Shown: in pieces, positions 17,118 to 25,827 of the stretch
Position numbering within the stretch: the stretch's first letter is position 1
Layout: every line of letters begins with the position of its first letter
Assembly: GCF_020833685.1 (NCBI RefSeq)
Contig: NZ_JACKZY010000001.1
Location: forward strand, 1,128,578-1,192,577
Source of the DNA: Nitratireductor sp. B36
GTDB taxonomy: Bacteria; Pseudomonadota; Alphaproteobacteria; Rhizobiales; Rhizobiaceae
DNA: 64,000 nt
Direction of reading: 5' to 3'
The notes under the pieces: generated by a model
Database searches by the model: none
The model's input: the letters and a program-made list of their open reading frames with translations, nothing else
Told to the model about the DNA's origin: nothing
Made by a program: the position numbers and the translations under genes

Positions 17118-17366
17118 CTATCCCCGGGTCTCATCGGAGGCGGGGTCGAGCAGGCGGTGAAGATGAACAATGAAATAACGCATATGTGCGTTGTCAACGG
17201 TCTCCTGCGCCTTGGCGCGCCAGGCTTTTTCCGCGGATTTGTAATCCGGATAGATGCCGACGATATCGACATCGTCGAGATCGCGGAAAGTCACCCCGGT
17301 GAGGGACGTCAACTCGCCGCCAAAAACCAGGTGCAGAAGCTGGGAGTTCTCTTTTTTCTCGGACAT
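17118..17366 (-). CDS. DUF4170 family protein
   Basis: An 82-residue cytoplasmic protein matching DUF4170 by LLHLVFGGELTSLTGVTFRDLDDVDIVGIYPDY and AHMRYFIVHLHRLLDP. The function is unknown, but in many rhizobia it sits, as here, between cysQ-like and LPS genes. The ATG at 17366 is chosen; an in-frame ATG at 17378 adds MGLT. The gene ends 25 bases before the acyltransferase start and is probably translated from the same message. Confidence 0.85.
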   Translation of the reverse strand: MSEKKENSQLLHLVFGGELTSLTGVTFRDLDDVDIVGIYPDYKSAEKAWRAKAQETVDNAHMRYFIVHLHRLLDPASDETRG

Positions 17367-17490
17367 GGTCAAGCCCATTTGCAGACGAATGTGGCAATAA
17401 GCAAATCGCTAATCGCCCGTGTAGAGTAATTCCTGCGATTTTGGAACCTTTTAGACCGGCTTTCCTCGCTTGCAGGCGTATCACACTCTC

Positions 17491-18291
17491 TCAAAGGCTA
17501 CGCGCCAGGGCTTGTGTCATGATCTCAAGAAGCGGGCCGCTACCGGCGGCGAGAGCGCCCTTTTTCGGATCTCCGCACGCATAGGACGGCGCATTTCCCT
17601 CGGCATCCCGGATCGCACCGCCCGCCTCGCGCAAAATGACGTCGGCAGCGGCCAGATCCCAGTCATGGGAATTCGGTTTCACGAAAGTGGCGTCAAGCGC
17701 GCCGCTCGCAACCATGGCGATACGGTAAGCAAGAGAAGGGACATACCCATGAGCCTTGTTCTTCTGTCGAATATCGGTCGGCAGTTCAGAGACCATGGCT
17801 TTGGGGCCACCGATGACGAAACCCTCGCCAACAGGCTTCACCGCCAGCCGCTCTCCATTGCGAAATGCGCCACCGCCCGTCAGCGCGTGGTAGGTTTCGG
17901 AAAGCTCAGGACACTCAAGCACGCCCACAACGCTCACACCACGATGCACGACACCGATGCTGACACACCAGATCGGCCGCCCATCGATAAACGCCCTGGT
18001 TCCGTCGATCGGATCAACCACGAAGACCCGATCGCGGTTGAGCTCCTGCTCTGCAAGCGCGGTCTCCTCCGATAGCCAGCCATAATCAGGACGCGCTGCC
18101 AGAAGCTCGCTCCGCAAGAAACGGTCGACCGCGTAGTCGGCTTCACTGACCGGCGAAACACCTTCTTTCCACCAGACTTCCGGGTCACGGCGGAAATAAC
18201 TGAGTGCAATGTTACCCGCCTCCCGCGCCACGGCTGCAATGAGATCGACATCGGCCTGAAGTGTCTGGTCGTGCGGGCTATTTTCCGGCAA
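17491..18291 (-). CDS. CysQ-like 3'(2'),5'-bisphosphate nucleotidase / inositol monophosphatase family
   Basis: A 266-residue Mg2+-dependent, Li+-sensitive-type phosphatase. The metal site is complete: E75-E76 in WLSEETALAE, DPIDGT at residues 93-98 in VFVVDPIDGTRAFIDG, and WDLAAADVILREAGG near the C-terminus. The likely substrate is 3'-phosphoadenosine 5'-phosphate (CysQ activity), though inositol monophosphatase activity cannot be excluded. The only start compatible with the upstream in-frame stop is a TTG at 18291, overlapping the end of pmbA by 14 bases, which suggests translational coupling. Confidence 0.88.
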   Translation of the reverse strand: MPENSPHDQTLQADVDLIAAVAREAGNIALSYFRRDPEVWWKEGVSPVSEADYAVDRFLRSELLAARPDYGWLSEETALAEQELNRDRVFVVDPIDGTRAFIDGRPIWCVSIGVVHRGVSVVGVLECPELSETYHALTGGGAFRNGERLAVKPVGEGFVIGGPKAMVSELPTDIRQKNKAHGYVPSLAYRIAMVASGALDATFVKPNSHDWDLAAADVILREAGGAIRDAEGNAPSYACGDPKKGALAAGSGPLLEIMTQALARSL

Positions 18292-19624
18292 GCGTCATGC
18301 CTTCCACAAGCAGCGTGGGCGCGGCTGTCCCGAAGTTGCGATCAATGTCGTTGGCCGCCGTCATGTTGAAGAACATGTCCTTAAGGTTCGAGGCGATGGT
18401 GACCTCCGAGACCGGATAGGTGATCTCGCCATTCTCGATCCAGAACCCGGCCGCACCGCGGCTATATTCTCCCGTTACAAGATTGACCCCCTGCCCGAAC
18501 ACTTCGGTCACGTAAAATCCAGCCCGGATTCCCTTGATCAGAGCCTCCGGGGTCTGTGTGCCGGGTTCAAGCGCGAGGTTGGTGGAAGATGGATTGACCG
18601 AAGAAGATCCACGCGTGCCGCGTCCATTGGTGGCCGGCAAACCCAACTGGCGCGCGACCGAAGTCGACAGGAACCAGTGTTTCAGGACACCGTCTTCGAT
18701 CATGACAAGTTTCTCGCCGGCAACGCCCTCGCCATCGAATGGGCGAGAAGAAGAGCCCCGCCGGCGTTGCGGATCATCCGTCACCGTGATGCCGGCCGCC
18801 GCGACCTTTTTGCCCATCATGTCGCGCAGGAAACTCGATTTGCGCGCAACTGCCGCGCCATTAATGGCGGCGGCCAGATGGCCGGCGATGCCGCGCGCAA
18901 CACGTGGATCGTAAACCACCGGATAGCGGCCTGTGTGCACTTTGCGCGGGTTGAGCCGCCGAACAGCCCGTTCACCAGCGCTGCGGCCAATCTTCTCCGG
19001 GGCATCGAGATCCAGAAAATGCAGGCGAGAGGAATAGTCGTAATCGCGTTCCATGCCGGTGCCTTCGCCAGCCAGAACACTCACCGATCGGGAGAAACGC
19101 GTCGCTTCATAGGCACCGATAAATCCTTCAGACGTGGCCAGCACCAGGCCGCCCGAACCGGCGCTCGCCCCGGAGCCTGATGAATTGGTAACGCCAAACA
19201 CATCGAGCGCTGCTGCCTCTGCAGCCAGCGCGTCTTCCTTCAGCCGCTCGGCAGAGACTTCCGTACCATCAAAAAGATCGAGGTCGGGGATGGTGCGGGC
19301 GAGGAGGCTCTCCTCGGCCAGTCCCTGATACGGGTCTTCGGGGGATGCCTTCGCCATGGCGACGGCGCGTTCAGCCAGCGGAGCCGGGTCTGCATTGGCC
19401 GGAGCCGACACACTGGCAACCCGCCTCCCGACAAAAACCCGCAGAGACATGTCATCGCTCTCAGACGCCTCGGTTCCCTCAACCTTGCCGAGCCGCACCG
19501 ATACGCTCCTGGAGCGCGCGCGCACCACCACCGCATCGGAAGCATCAGCGCCCGCCCGTTTTGCGGCCTCCACAAGCGCAACGACCCGCTCGGTGAGCTG
19601 CTTCTTTTCATTCTGATCTGTCAT
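18278..19624 (-). CDS. pmbA: TldE/PmbA-family metallopeptidase subunit
   Basis: A 448-residue TldD/PmbA-type protein. This subunit teams with TldD to degrade small peptides and process some microcins or toxins. Family segments include SVSVRLGKVEGTEASESDDMSLRVFVG, GVTNSSGSGASA, PVVYDPRVARGIAGHL and the C-terminal GFYVTEVFGQGVNLVTGEYSRGAAGFWIENGEI. It lacks the HExxxH of TldD, as expected for the PmbA/TldE half, and no tldD lies in the window. The ATG at 19624 follows AGGA at six bases; the 19702 start would overlap the divergent antiporter promoter. Confidence 0.92.
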   Translation of the reverse strand: MTDQNEKKQLTERVVALVEAAKRAGADASDAVVVRARSRSVSVRLGKVEGTEASESDDMSLRVFVGRRVASVSAPANADPAPLAERAVAMAKASPEDPYQGLAEESLLARTIPDLDLFDGTEVSAERLKEDALAAEAAALDVFGVTNSSGSGASAGSGGLVLATSEGFIGAYEATRFSRSVSVLAGEGTGMERDYDYSSRLHFLDLDAPEKIGRSAGERAVRRLNPRKVHTGRYPVVYDPRVARGIAGHLAAAINGAAVARKSSFLRDMMGKKVAAAGITVTDDPQRRRGSSSRPFDGEGVAGEKLVMIEDGVLKHWFLSTSVARQLGLPATNGRGTRGSSSVNPSSTNLALEPGTQTPEALIKGIRAGFYVTEVFGQGVNLVTGEYSRGAAGFWIENGEITYPVSEVTIASNLKDMFFNMTAANDIDRNFGTAAPTLLVEGMTLAGK

Positions 19625-19751
19625 CACAATCCTGGCTGGAATTTGATCGCGCGTGGGGAATACCGGTCTGATCCATTTATGATTCGCAGCGCATATGTGC
19701 AATGGTAAGCTGAGATTCCTCAGTTGCGCCCTCAGATATGCCGGAGACCCG

Positions 19752-21554
19752 ATGGCCGTCGAAACTGCTGCACCGCTTTACTATGAACCGCTGCTGCTCC
19801 TGGGCGGTGCAGTTATCGCCGCGCCACTCTTCGCACGCATAGGGCTTGGCACTATCCTCGGTTATCTTGCCGCCGGCATCGCCATCGGACCTGTGCTCCT
19901 GCTCATATCGGATGGAGAGGAGTTGCTGCACGTGGCCGAACTGGGCGTGGTGCTGCTGCTTTTCATCATCGGTCTCGAGCTCAAACCTGCGCGTCTGTGG
20001 GCCATGCGGCGCAGCATATTCGGCATGGGGTTGATCCAGGTGATGGTCACGGGCATTGCCCTTGCCGCAATCACCCTCCTGCTGACAGATATGTCCTATG
20101 GTGCGGCTTTTGTCGTCGGTTTCGGCCTTGCTCTGTCCTCCACTGCATTTTCGGTGCAAACACTTGAATCTCAAGGCGCGCTGAACAGCCGGTACGGGCA
20201 GACATCATTTTCTATCCTGCTGTTTCAGGATCTCGCCATTGCTCCCCTTCTGGCCCTGGTTCCACTACTTTCTCCCGGCGGAGAGGGTGCTGATGCCATC
20301 AGCCTTGAACGGTTCGCGCTTGCCATAGCCAGCGTGGTGGCGCTGGTTGTTGCCGGCCGCTACCTGCTCAATCCGCTCTTTCGCATCATCGCCAATACAG
20401 GCGCGAAGGAGGTGATGATCGCCGCAGCCTTGCTCGTCGTTTTGGGCTCAGCCACCATCATGCAGATGGCCGGGCTTTCCATGGCGCTTGGCGCTTTTAT
20501 CGCAGGTGTTTTGCTCGCCGAATCCTCTTTCCGACACGAGTTGGAAGCCGATATCGAGCCGTTTCGCGGCATTCTTCTCGGCCTGTTTTTCATGGCAATC
20601 GGCCTTTCGCTGGATCTGAGAATCGTGCTCGAGAACTGGCTGTCCATTCTTATTGCCGTGCCAATCCTCATGCTGGTGAAAGCTGCGGTTCTCTATGGGA
20701 TAAGCCGTGGCTTCGGCAGCGATCACAATTGCGCCGTGCGTGTTGCTGCGCTTTTGCCGCAAGGAGGCGAGTTCGGGTTTGTCCTGTTCACCGCAGCGGC
20801 GTCCGCCTTCATCTTTCCGCAGTCCACCGCCTCGCTGCTCATCGCCATCGTCACCGTGTCCATGGCTTTGACGCCGCTGTCCGTGCGCCTCGGAGAAATG
20901 CTGATCCGGACAGAGCCGGCTGAAGAGATGGATGAGGATTTCGAAGGTGCTGGCGCCGACGTGATGATGATCGGCTTCTCCCGCTTCGGGCAGATGGTGT
21001 CGCAGGTCTTGCTCTCCGGCGGTACGGACGTGACCATCATCGATCATTCCGCTGATCGTGTACGCGCTGCCGAGCGTTTCGGCTTCCGCATCTATTTCGG
21101 AGATGGCCGCCGCAAGGAGGTGCTGGAGGCGGCGGGTATCCGCAACGCCAAGATCGTGGCGGTGTGCACCAACGGCGCGACGGCCACGGACCAGATCGTC
21201 AACCTGATCCGCGACGAGTATCCCCATGTGCGTCTTTACGTGCGCTCCTACGATCGGGCCCACACACTCTCGCTGCGTGATCGCGACGTGGACTACGAGT
21301 TACGTGAAACGGTTGAATCGGCTCTCGTATTCGGCGGAAAAACCCTGCAGGCGCTGGGAACCAGCGAGGAAATCGCCAGCGAAATCGTCGAGGATGTGCG
21401 CCGGCGTGACGAGGAACGGTTGGCCATTCAGTCGGTCGAAGGCATCTACGCAGGAAACGACAAGATGCGTGTGCGCCCTGTCACCCCGGAACCACTGATC
21501 AAGCCAAAGCGCGAGAGCCAGCGCATTGACCAGGATGACGAACCGGTCGGCTGA
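19752..21554 (+). CDS. CPA2-family monovalent cation:proton antiporter (KefB-like)
   Basis: A 600-residue inner-membrane transporter. Residues 1-385 form about 12-13 membrane helices of the Na+/H+ exchanger fold, with LGTILGYLAAGIAIGP, FIIGLELKPARLW and the conserved GFGLALSSTAFSVQTL and SILLFQDLAIAPLLALVP segments. A RCK/TrkA-N domain (from about residue 405, MIGFSRFGQMVSQVLLSGG) follows, binding nucleotide or glutathione-type ligands to gate transport. Likely activity is K+ or Na+ efflux in exchange for H+. The ATG at 19752 is chosen over 19695 because the added 19 residues are not membrane-like. It is divergent from pmbA. Confidence 0.92.
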   Translation: MAVETAAPLYYEPLLLLGGAVIAAPLFARIGLGTILGYLAAGIAIGPVLLLISDGEELLHVAELGVVLLLFIIGLELKPARLWAMRRSIFGMGLIQVMVTGIALAAITLLLTDMSYGAAFVVGFGLALSSTAFSVQTLESQGALNSRYGQTSFSILLFQDLAIAPLLALVPLLSPGGEGADAISLERFALAIASVVALVVAGRYLLNPLFRIIANTGAKEVMIAAALLVVLGSATIMQMAGLSMALGAFIAGVLLAESSFRHELEADIEPFRGILLGLFFMAIGLSLDLRIVLENWLSILIAVPILMLVKAAVLYGISRGFGSDHNCAVRVAALLPQGGEFGFVLFTAAASAFIFPQSTASLLIAIVTVSMALTPLSVRLGEMLIRTEPAEEMDEDFEGAGADVMMIGFSRFGQMVSQVLLSGGTDVTIIDHSADRVRAAERFGFRIYFGDGRRKEVLEAAGIRNAKIVAVCTNGATATDQIVNLIRDEYPHVRLYVRSYDRAHTLSLRDRDVDYELRETVESALVFGGKTLQALGTSEEIASEIVEDVRRRDEERLAIQSVEGIYAGNDKMRVRPVTPEPLIKPKRESQRIDQDDEPVG

Positions 21555-21560
21555 TGCCGA

Positions 21561-22451
21561 CTACACCCGCTCCTTCTCATAATCGTGGACGGCAGCGTCG
21601 ATCGCCTGTTTCAATTCGTCGCGAATGGCTTGTGTCTCCGCGAGAATCGCGTCGATTTTCATGAAATCAAGCACGCGAAATCGCGAAACGGCAGGGCGAA
21701 TGAGAATATCGGGCCGCCCATGCTCCAGCTTCATGGCAATGATGGACTGCATCATGAGCTGACTTGCGCCGAACATGAGCTCGATGGAGGTCGGAGGCTT
21801 GCCGCCCGTGTCGTTTGGAGCGCCGACCACGTCGATGGCGATCAGTATATCGGCCTTGCCCTCGACCAGATCGAACGGCACAGGGTTGTAGATGCCGCCA
21901 TCGATCAGGGTGCGCCCGCCCCGCTCCACGGGACGGAAGACCGCGGGAATGGCGGCGGAGGCCGCAAGCGCTTCCGCCAAGGCGCCGCTTTCAAGGATGG
22001 CGAGCTCATGGCGGAAGTAATCCGTGGCCGTGACGCGCAGCGGGATTTTCAGTTCTTCGAAGGTTTGCGGGACACCTTCCGGCAGGAAGGCGCTGATGAT
22101 GCGTTCGGCATTGAACTGGCCAAAGCGAAACCCGCCTTCCATCATTTCCGCGAAGTTTCCGGGTCTGGCTTTCCACAGGCGGCTCGCCACCTCCGCGCGG
22201 CTTCCCAGGATGGAACGGGCATGTGCGTGAATGTCCTTGCCGCTGATCCCGGCGGCAAAGCCTGCGCCCATAAGGGCGCCGATGGAGGAACCGGCGATGA
22301 CGGTCGGCGTGATGCCCAGGTCATTGAGGGTCTCGATGATATGGATGTGCGCGAGGCCGCGCGCGCCACCACCGCCGAGCGCAAGCGCGAAACTTGGGCC
22401 GCCGGTGGGCGCCTGCTGCTTCGTTTCATCGTTCGCCAACGCCGTTTCCAT
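21561..22451 (-). CDS. Patatin-like phospholipase family protein
   Basis: A 296-residue lipolytic acyl hydrolase of the RssA/NTE type. The oxyanion loop GGGGARG is at residues 26-32, the nucleophile elbow G-S-S-I-G at 54-58 (S56), and the catalytic Asp in LIDGGIYNP at D184, so the Ser-Asp dyad is intact. No signal peptide is seen, so it should act on the inner face of the cytoplasmic membrane or on lysophospholipids. It starts four bases after the stop of the M16-like gene and is the last member of a three-gene leftward set. Confidence 0.9.
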   Translation of the reverse strand: METALANDETKQQAPTGGPSFALALGGGGARGLAHIHIIETLNDLGITPTVIAGSSIGALMGAGFAAGISGKDIHAHARSILGSRAEVASRLWKARPGNFAEMMEGGFRFGQFNAERIISAFLPEGVPQTFEELKIPLRVTATDYFRHELAILESGALAEALAASAAIPAVFRPVERGGRTLIDGGIYNPVPFDLVEGKADILIAIDVVGAPNDTGGKPPTSIELMFGASQLMMQSIIAMKLEHGRPDILIRPAVSRFRVLDFMKIDAILAETQAIRDELKQAIDAAVHDYEKERV

Positions 22452-22454
22452 TCG

Positions 22455-23810
22455 CTAGCCTCCGTTCTGAGCCTGCTCGGCAGGTCCGATCACCAGCAGC
22501 GCTGGTTCCTGCGAAAGAATACGCTTTGCCGTTTGCTTCACATCGTCCAGCGTGACAGCGTTGATAAGGTCAGCGCGCCGCTCGATGTAATCAATTCCCA
22601 GGTCGTCCTGCTGCAGGCCGACCAGCGTCCGTGCGATGGCCATGGAAGAGTCCAGATTGTTGATCGCGTAGGAACCGATCACATAGGTCTTGGCGGCCTC
22701 GAGTTCCTCTTGCGTGGGGCCCTCGTCACGCAGGCTCGCGACCACATCCTCGATCACTGAAAGCGTTTCACCTGCCCGTTCGGCGGCGGTGGCCGTCTGA
22801 ATGGCAAGCGACTGCGCATGATCGCTGGTGTTGAGGTAGGAGGACGCGCCATAGGCGAGACCGCGCTTCTCACGCACCTCGTTGAACAGGCGCGAGGAAA
22901 ACACGCCCCCGCCTAGGATCTGGTTGAACAGGTAGGCCGAGAAGAACTCCGGATCGTCCCGTTTCACACCCGGATAGACAAGCTGAAGTGTGGCCTGCGG
23001 CAGGGGATAGTCGACGCGGATTTCCTGCCCGAGCTTCGGCTCGATGTCGGCAACGGGCTGGAGCTCGGCTTTCTCAGGCAGATCCCCGAACACTGTGTCG
23101 AGAACGCCGGCCAGGCGTTCAGCGTCAATTGCACCCACAACACCGATGGTGAGGTTCGAGCGGGCGAAGACGCGGGCGTGGAAGGCTTTCAGGTCTTCCG
23201 GAGAAATGTTCGACAGACTTTCGAGCGTTCCCACGTCAGGATGGGCGTATGGGTGATCACCGTAGAGTGCCTCGGAAAGCTTGAGTGCCCCCTGTTTGCG
23301 CGGATCGCGTTCATCGGCGCGGATGCCGACGGCGATCTGGCTGCGGATGCGTTCGACAGGGTCGGGATCGAAACGCGGGCTCGTGATGGCAAGCCTCACC
23401 AGTTCGAGGACCTCATCGCTGTTTTCGGCCAACATCCGTACCTGGCCGGAAATCTCGTCGGAATTGGTGCGAAACGCCATTTCAGCGCCCAGTTCCTCCA
23501 GCTTCACCTGGAACGCATCGGAATCGAGATCGCCCGCGCCTTCGTCAAAGAGGCTGGTCATGAGATTGGCCAAACCTTCCTTGCCCTCAGGATCCTGAGC
23601 GGACCCGCTCTTGAACGAGAACTGGAAGCTGATGATCGGCAGGGAATGATCCTCCACCAGCCAGGCTTCTATGCCTTTCTGTGAGGTCACATCCTGAATC
23701 TGAACGGCGGCCTGAGCCGGAACGACAACAAGGATAAGCGCGAACAGCGCGCCGGCATTGAGCAAACTGCGCATAAAGGTACCTGGACGAAAATTCGAGG
23801 TCTGTTTCAC
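22455..23810 (-). CDS. M16-family peptidase-like protein without the zinc motif
   Basis: A 451-residue exported protein with an N-terminal signal sequence (SLLNAGALFALILVVVPAQA, residues 15-34). The M16 (pitrilysin/mitochondrial processing peptidase) fold is evident from SGSAQDPEGKEGLANLMTSLFDEG and NEVREKRGLAYGASSY. The HxxEH zinc site is absent, as in the non-catalytic alpha partner of M16B pairs. It starts with a GTG that overlaps the stop of the upstream active M16 gene (GTGA), giving tight translational coupling and implying a heterodimer in the periplasm. Confidence 0.9.
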   Translation of the reverse strand: MKQTSNFRPGTFMRSLLNAGALFALILVVVPAQAAVQIQDVTSQKGIEAWLVEDHSLPIISFQFSFKSGSAQDPEGKEGLANLMTSLFDEGAGDLDSDAFQVKLEELGAEMAFRTNSDEISGQVRMLAENSDEVLELVRLAITSPRFDPDPVERIRSQIAVGIRADERDPRKQGALKLSEALYGDHPYAHPDVGTLESLSNISPEDLKAFHARVFARSNLTIGVVGAIDAERLAGVLDTVFGDLPEKAELQPVADIEPKLGQEIRVDYPLPQATLQLVYPGVKRDDPEFFSAYLFNQILGGGVFSSRLFNEVREKRGLAYGASSYLNTSDHAQSLAIQTATAAERAGETLSVIEDVVASLRDEGPTQEELEAAKTYVIGSYAINNLDSSMAIARTLVGLQQDDLGIDYIERRADLINAVTLDDVKQTAKRILSQEPALLVIGPAEQAQNGG

Positions 23811-25180
23811 GAGCGGCCTCCCTCTTCGGGAAGGAGATAGCCCTTAACGGCGTGGCCCATGTCGAGATAGCGTTTGGCGACGGCCTGCACGGCCTCGACG
23901 GTCACTGCGTCCAGCCGCTCCGGGAGGCCGGTGATATCCTCGACCGTGCCGCCCGTCGCCAGGACAGCGCCGAAGAGATTGGCGCTGCGCACCTGGCTGT
24001 CGCGCATGAAGATCTGATCCCGCAGGATCTTCGTTCGGGCCGTGTCCAGCTCCTTCTGCGTGATGCCTTCACTTTTGATCTTCTCGATCTGGGCCACAAG
24101 CGCGGCCTCGACCGTTTCGAGATCAGCCTCACCACGGGGTTCACCGTAAATGACCAGAGCGGAGTAATCATACGAAGCGCCTTGCAAATAGCTGCCGGCG
24201 CTGGATGCGATCCCCTGTTTGACCACGAGATCCTGATAGAGGCGGCTGCGCAGCCCCTCTCCCAGCACCTCCGAAAGAATGGCAAGCGCTTCAAACTCGC
24301 CCTTCTCGGCCCTGCGAGCAGACGGCACATACCAATTGATCGACATGTTCGGGACGGTAACGCGCGGGTCCCGGAGTGTGACGTCCCGCGTGGTCTTCTG
24401 ATCAGGCTCCATTGGCCGGGCGCGCGGTGGCAAATCGGGGCCGCGTGCGACCTTGCCGTAGGTCTCTTCGGCCATAGCCCGCACCTGATCGGCGTTCACA
24501 TCGCCGGCCACCACCAACACCGCATTGTTGGGCGTATAGTAGCGGTCGTAGAAGCTCTTGAGGTCGTCGTGGGTGAGGCCTTCTATCTCCTGCTGCCAGC
24601 CAATGACCGGAATCCCATACGGATGGTTCTGGTAGAGCGTGGCGTTGAGTTCCTCCGACAGGATCGAAGAGGGCACATTGTCGGTGCGCTGGCGCCGCTC
24701 CTCGAGCACAACCTGGCGCTCGGTCTCGATGTTTTCTTCCGAAAGCACCAGATTGCGCATCCGGTCCGCCTCGAAGCGCATCATGTCTTGCAATTCTGTC
24801 GGAGCGATCTGCTGGTAGTAGGCCGTGTAGTCGTAGGAGGTGAAGGCGTTCTCACTGCCGCCCACGGCAGCAATCGCTGCTGAGAATTCACCCGAGGGAT
24901 AAGTGCTTGTTCCCTTGAACATCAGGTGCTCGAAGAAATGAGCAATGCCGGACTTGCCGGGCTCCTCATCGGCGCTGCCAACCTTGTACCAGAGCATGTG
25001 CGTGGCGACAGGTGCGCGGTGGTCCGGGATGACAACGACTTCAAGGCCGTTCTCCAGGGTGAAGTTGGAAACGGCAGTGTCGTCCCCGGATTCCTGCGCG
25101 GGGGCGATCGACGGCACCGCGACGGTGAGGACTAAGGCGAATGCCGCGCTCAAAGCGACGCTCGCTATGGAATTTCTCAT
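23807..25180 (-). CDS. M16-family zinc metallopeptidase, catalytic partner
   Basis: A 457-residue periplasmic peptidase. The signal peptide is residues 1-28 (ALVLTVAVPSIAPAQ). The inverted zinc motif HFFEH is at residues 81-85 (SGIAHFFEHLMFKGTSTYPS), with a downstream Glu-rich YTAYYQQIAP and EENIETERQVVLEERRQ region supplying the third ligand. It should form an M16B pair with the motif-less protein encoded next. The ATG at 25180 directly precedes the signal peptide; a start at 25279 would add a non-signal-like 33 residues. Confidence 0.92.
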   Translation of the reverse strand: MRNSIASVALSAAFALVLTVAVPSIAPAQESGDDTAVSNFTLENGLEVVVIPDHRAPVATHMLWYKVGSADEEPGKSGIAHFFEHLMFKGTSTYPSGEFSAAIAAVGGSENAFTSYDYTAYYQQIAPTELQDMMRFEADRMRNLVLSEENIETERQVVLEERRQRTDNVPSSILSEELNATLYQNHPYGIPVIGWQQEIEGLTHDDLKSFYDRYYTPNNAVLVVAGDVNADQVRAMAEETYGKVARGPDLPPRARPMEPDQKTTRDVTLRDPRVTVPNMSINWYVPSARRAEKGEFEALAILSEVLGEGLRSRLYQDLVVKQGIASSAGSYLQGASYDYSALVIYGEPRGEADLETVEAALVAQIEKIKSEGITQKELDTARTKILRDQIFMRDSQVRSANLFGAVLATGGTVEDITGLPERLDAVTVEAVQAVAKRYLDMGHAVKGYLLPEEGGRS

Positions 25181-25269
25181 AGACAGGCCCTGTACGGTTT
25201 GTGGTGCGCCCGCGCACAATGCCACGAGCTCATGACAAGGCAAAGCTATCGGCGCAAAAGTGACGAAAC

Positions 25270-25824
25270 TCAGGCGCACTCAGCAAAGGTTGCGCAGGAA
25301 CTACCGTATTCACGCCGTTCGATAAGACGAAAGCCTTCCGGTGACTGAAAGGGCGAGTTTGCAGCTTCCTCGACCATGACCAGGGCCCCAGGCACGAGCC
25401 AGCCGCCAGCCAGCGCTGCGGCGAGCGCCTTCTCGCCCAGGCCCTTGCCGTAGGGTGGATCGGCCAGAACAACATCGAAGGGCTGGATCGTTCCCACCTC
25501 CCCGATACGGCTCGCATCGCGGCGGAAAATCTTGCTGCGCCCCTGGAGACCAAAATTCTCCACATTGGTGCGGATCAGAGCCCGGGCAGCAGCAGCCTCT
25601 TCGATGAAGAGCGCAAAGGCTGCACCGCGTGACAGCGCTTCGAGTCCCAGCGCACCCGTGCCGGCAAAAAGGTCGAGCACACGCGCATTCTCAAGTCGGC
25701 CGGCATAGCGGTGCTCGAAAATATTGAACAGCGCCTGGCGGGTCCGGTCCGTCGTCGGCCGGATCGCGTCTGACTTCGGCGTCGCCAGAGTGCGGCCGCG
25801 AAACTCACCGCCCACAATGCGCAT
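25270..25824 (-). CDS. rsmD: 16S rRNA (guanine(966)-N2)-methyltransferase
   Basis: A 184-residue Rossmann-fold methyltransferase that modifies G966 of 16S rRNA during small-subunit assembly. SAM binding is seen in VLDLFAGTGALGLEALSRGA (residues 49-68), and the catalytic motif IV is ADPPYGKG (121-128). The N-terminus MRIVGGEFRGRTLATPKSDAIRPTTDRTRQALFNI is family-typical. It lies three bases downstream of the pseudouridine synthase gene, so the two rRNA-modification genes form an operon. Confidence 0.95.
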   Translation of the reverse strand: MRIVGGEFRGRTLATPKSDAIRPTTDRTRQALFNIFEHRYAGRLENARVLDLFAGTGALGLEALSRGAAFALFIEEAAAARALIRTNVENFGLQGRSKIFRRDASRIGEVGTIQPFDVVLADPPYGKGLGEKALAAALAGGWLVPGALVMVEEAANSPFQSPEGFRLIERREYGSSCATFAECA

Positions 25825-25827
25825 GGG

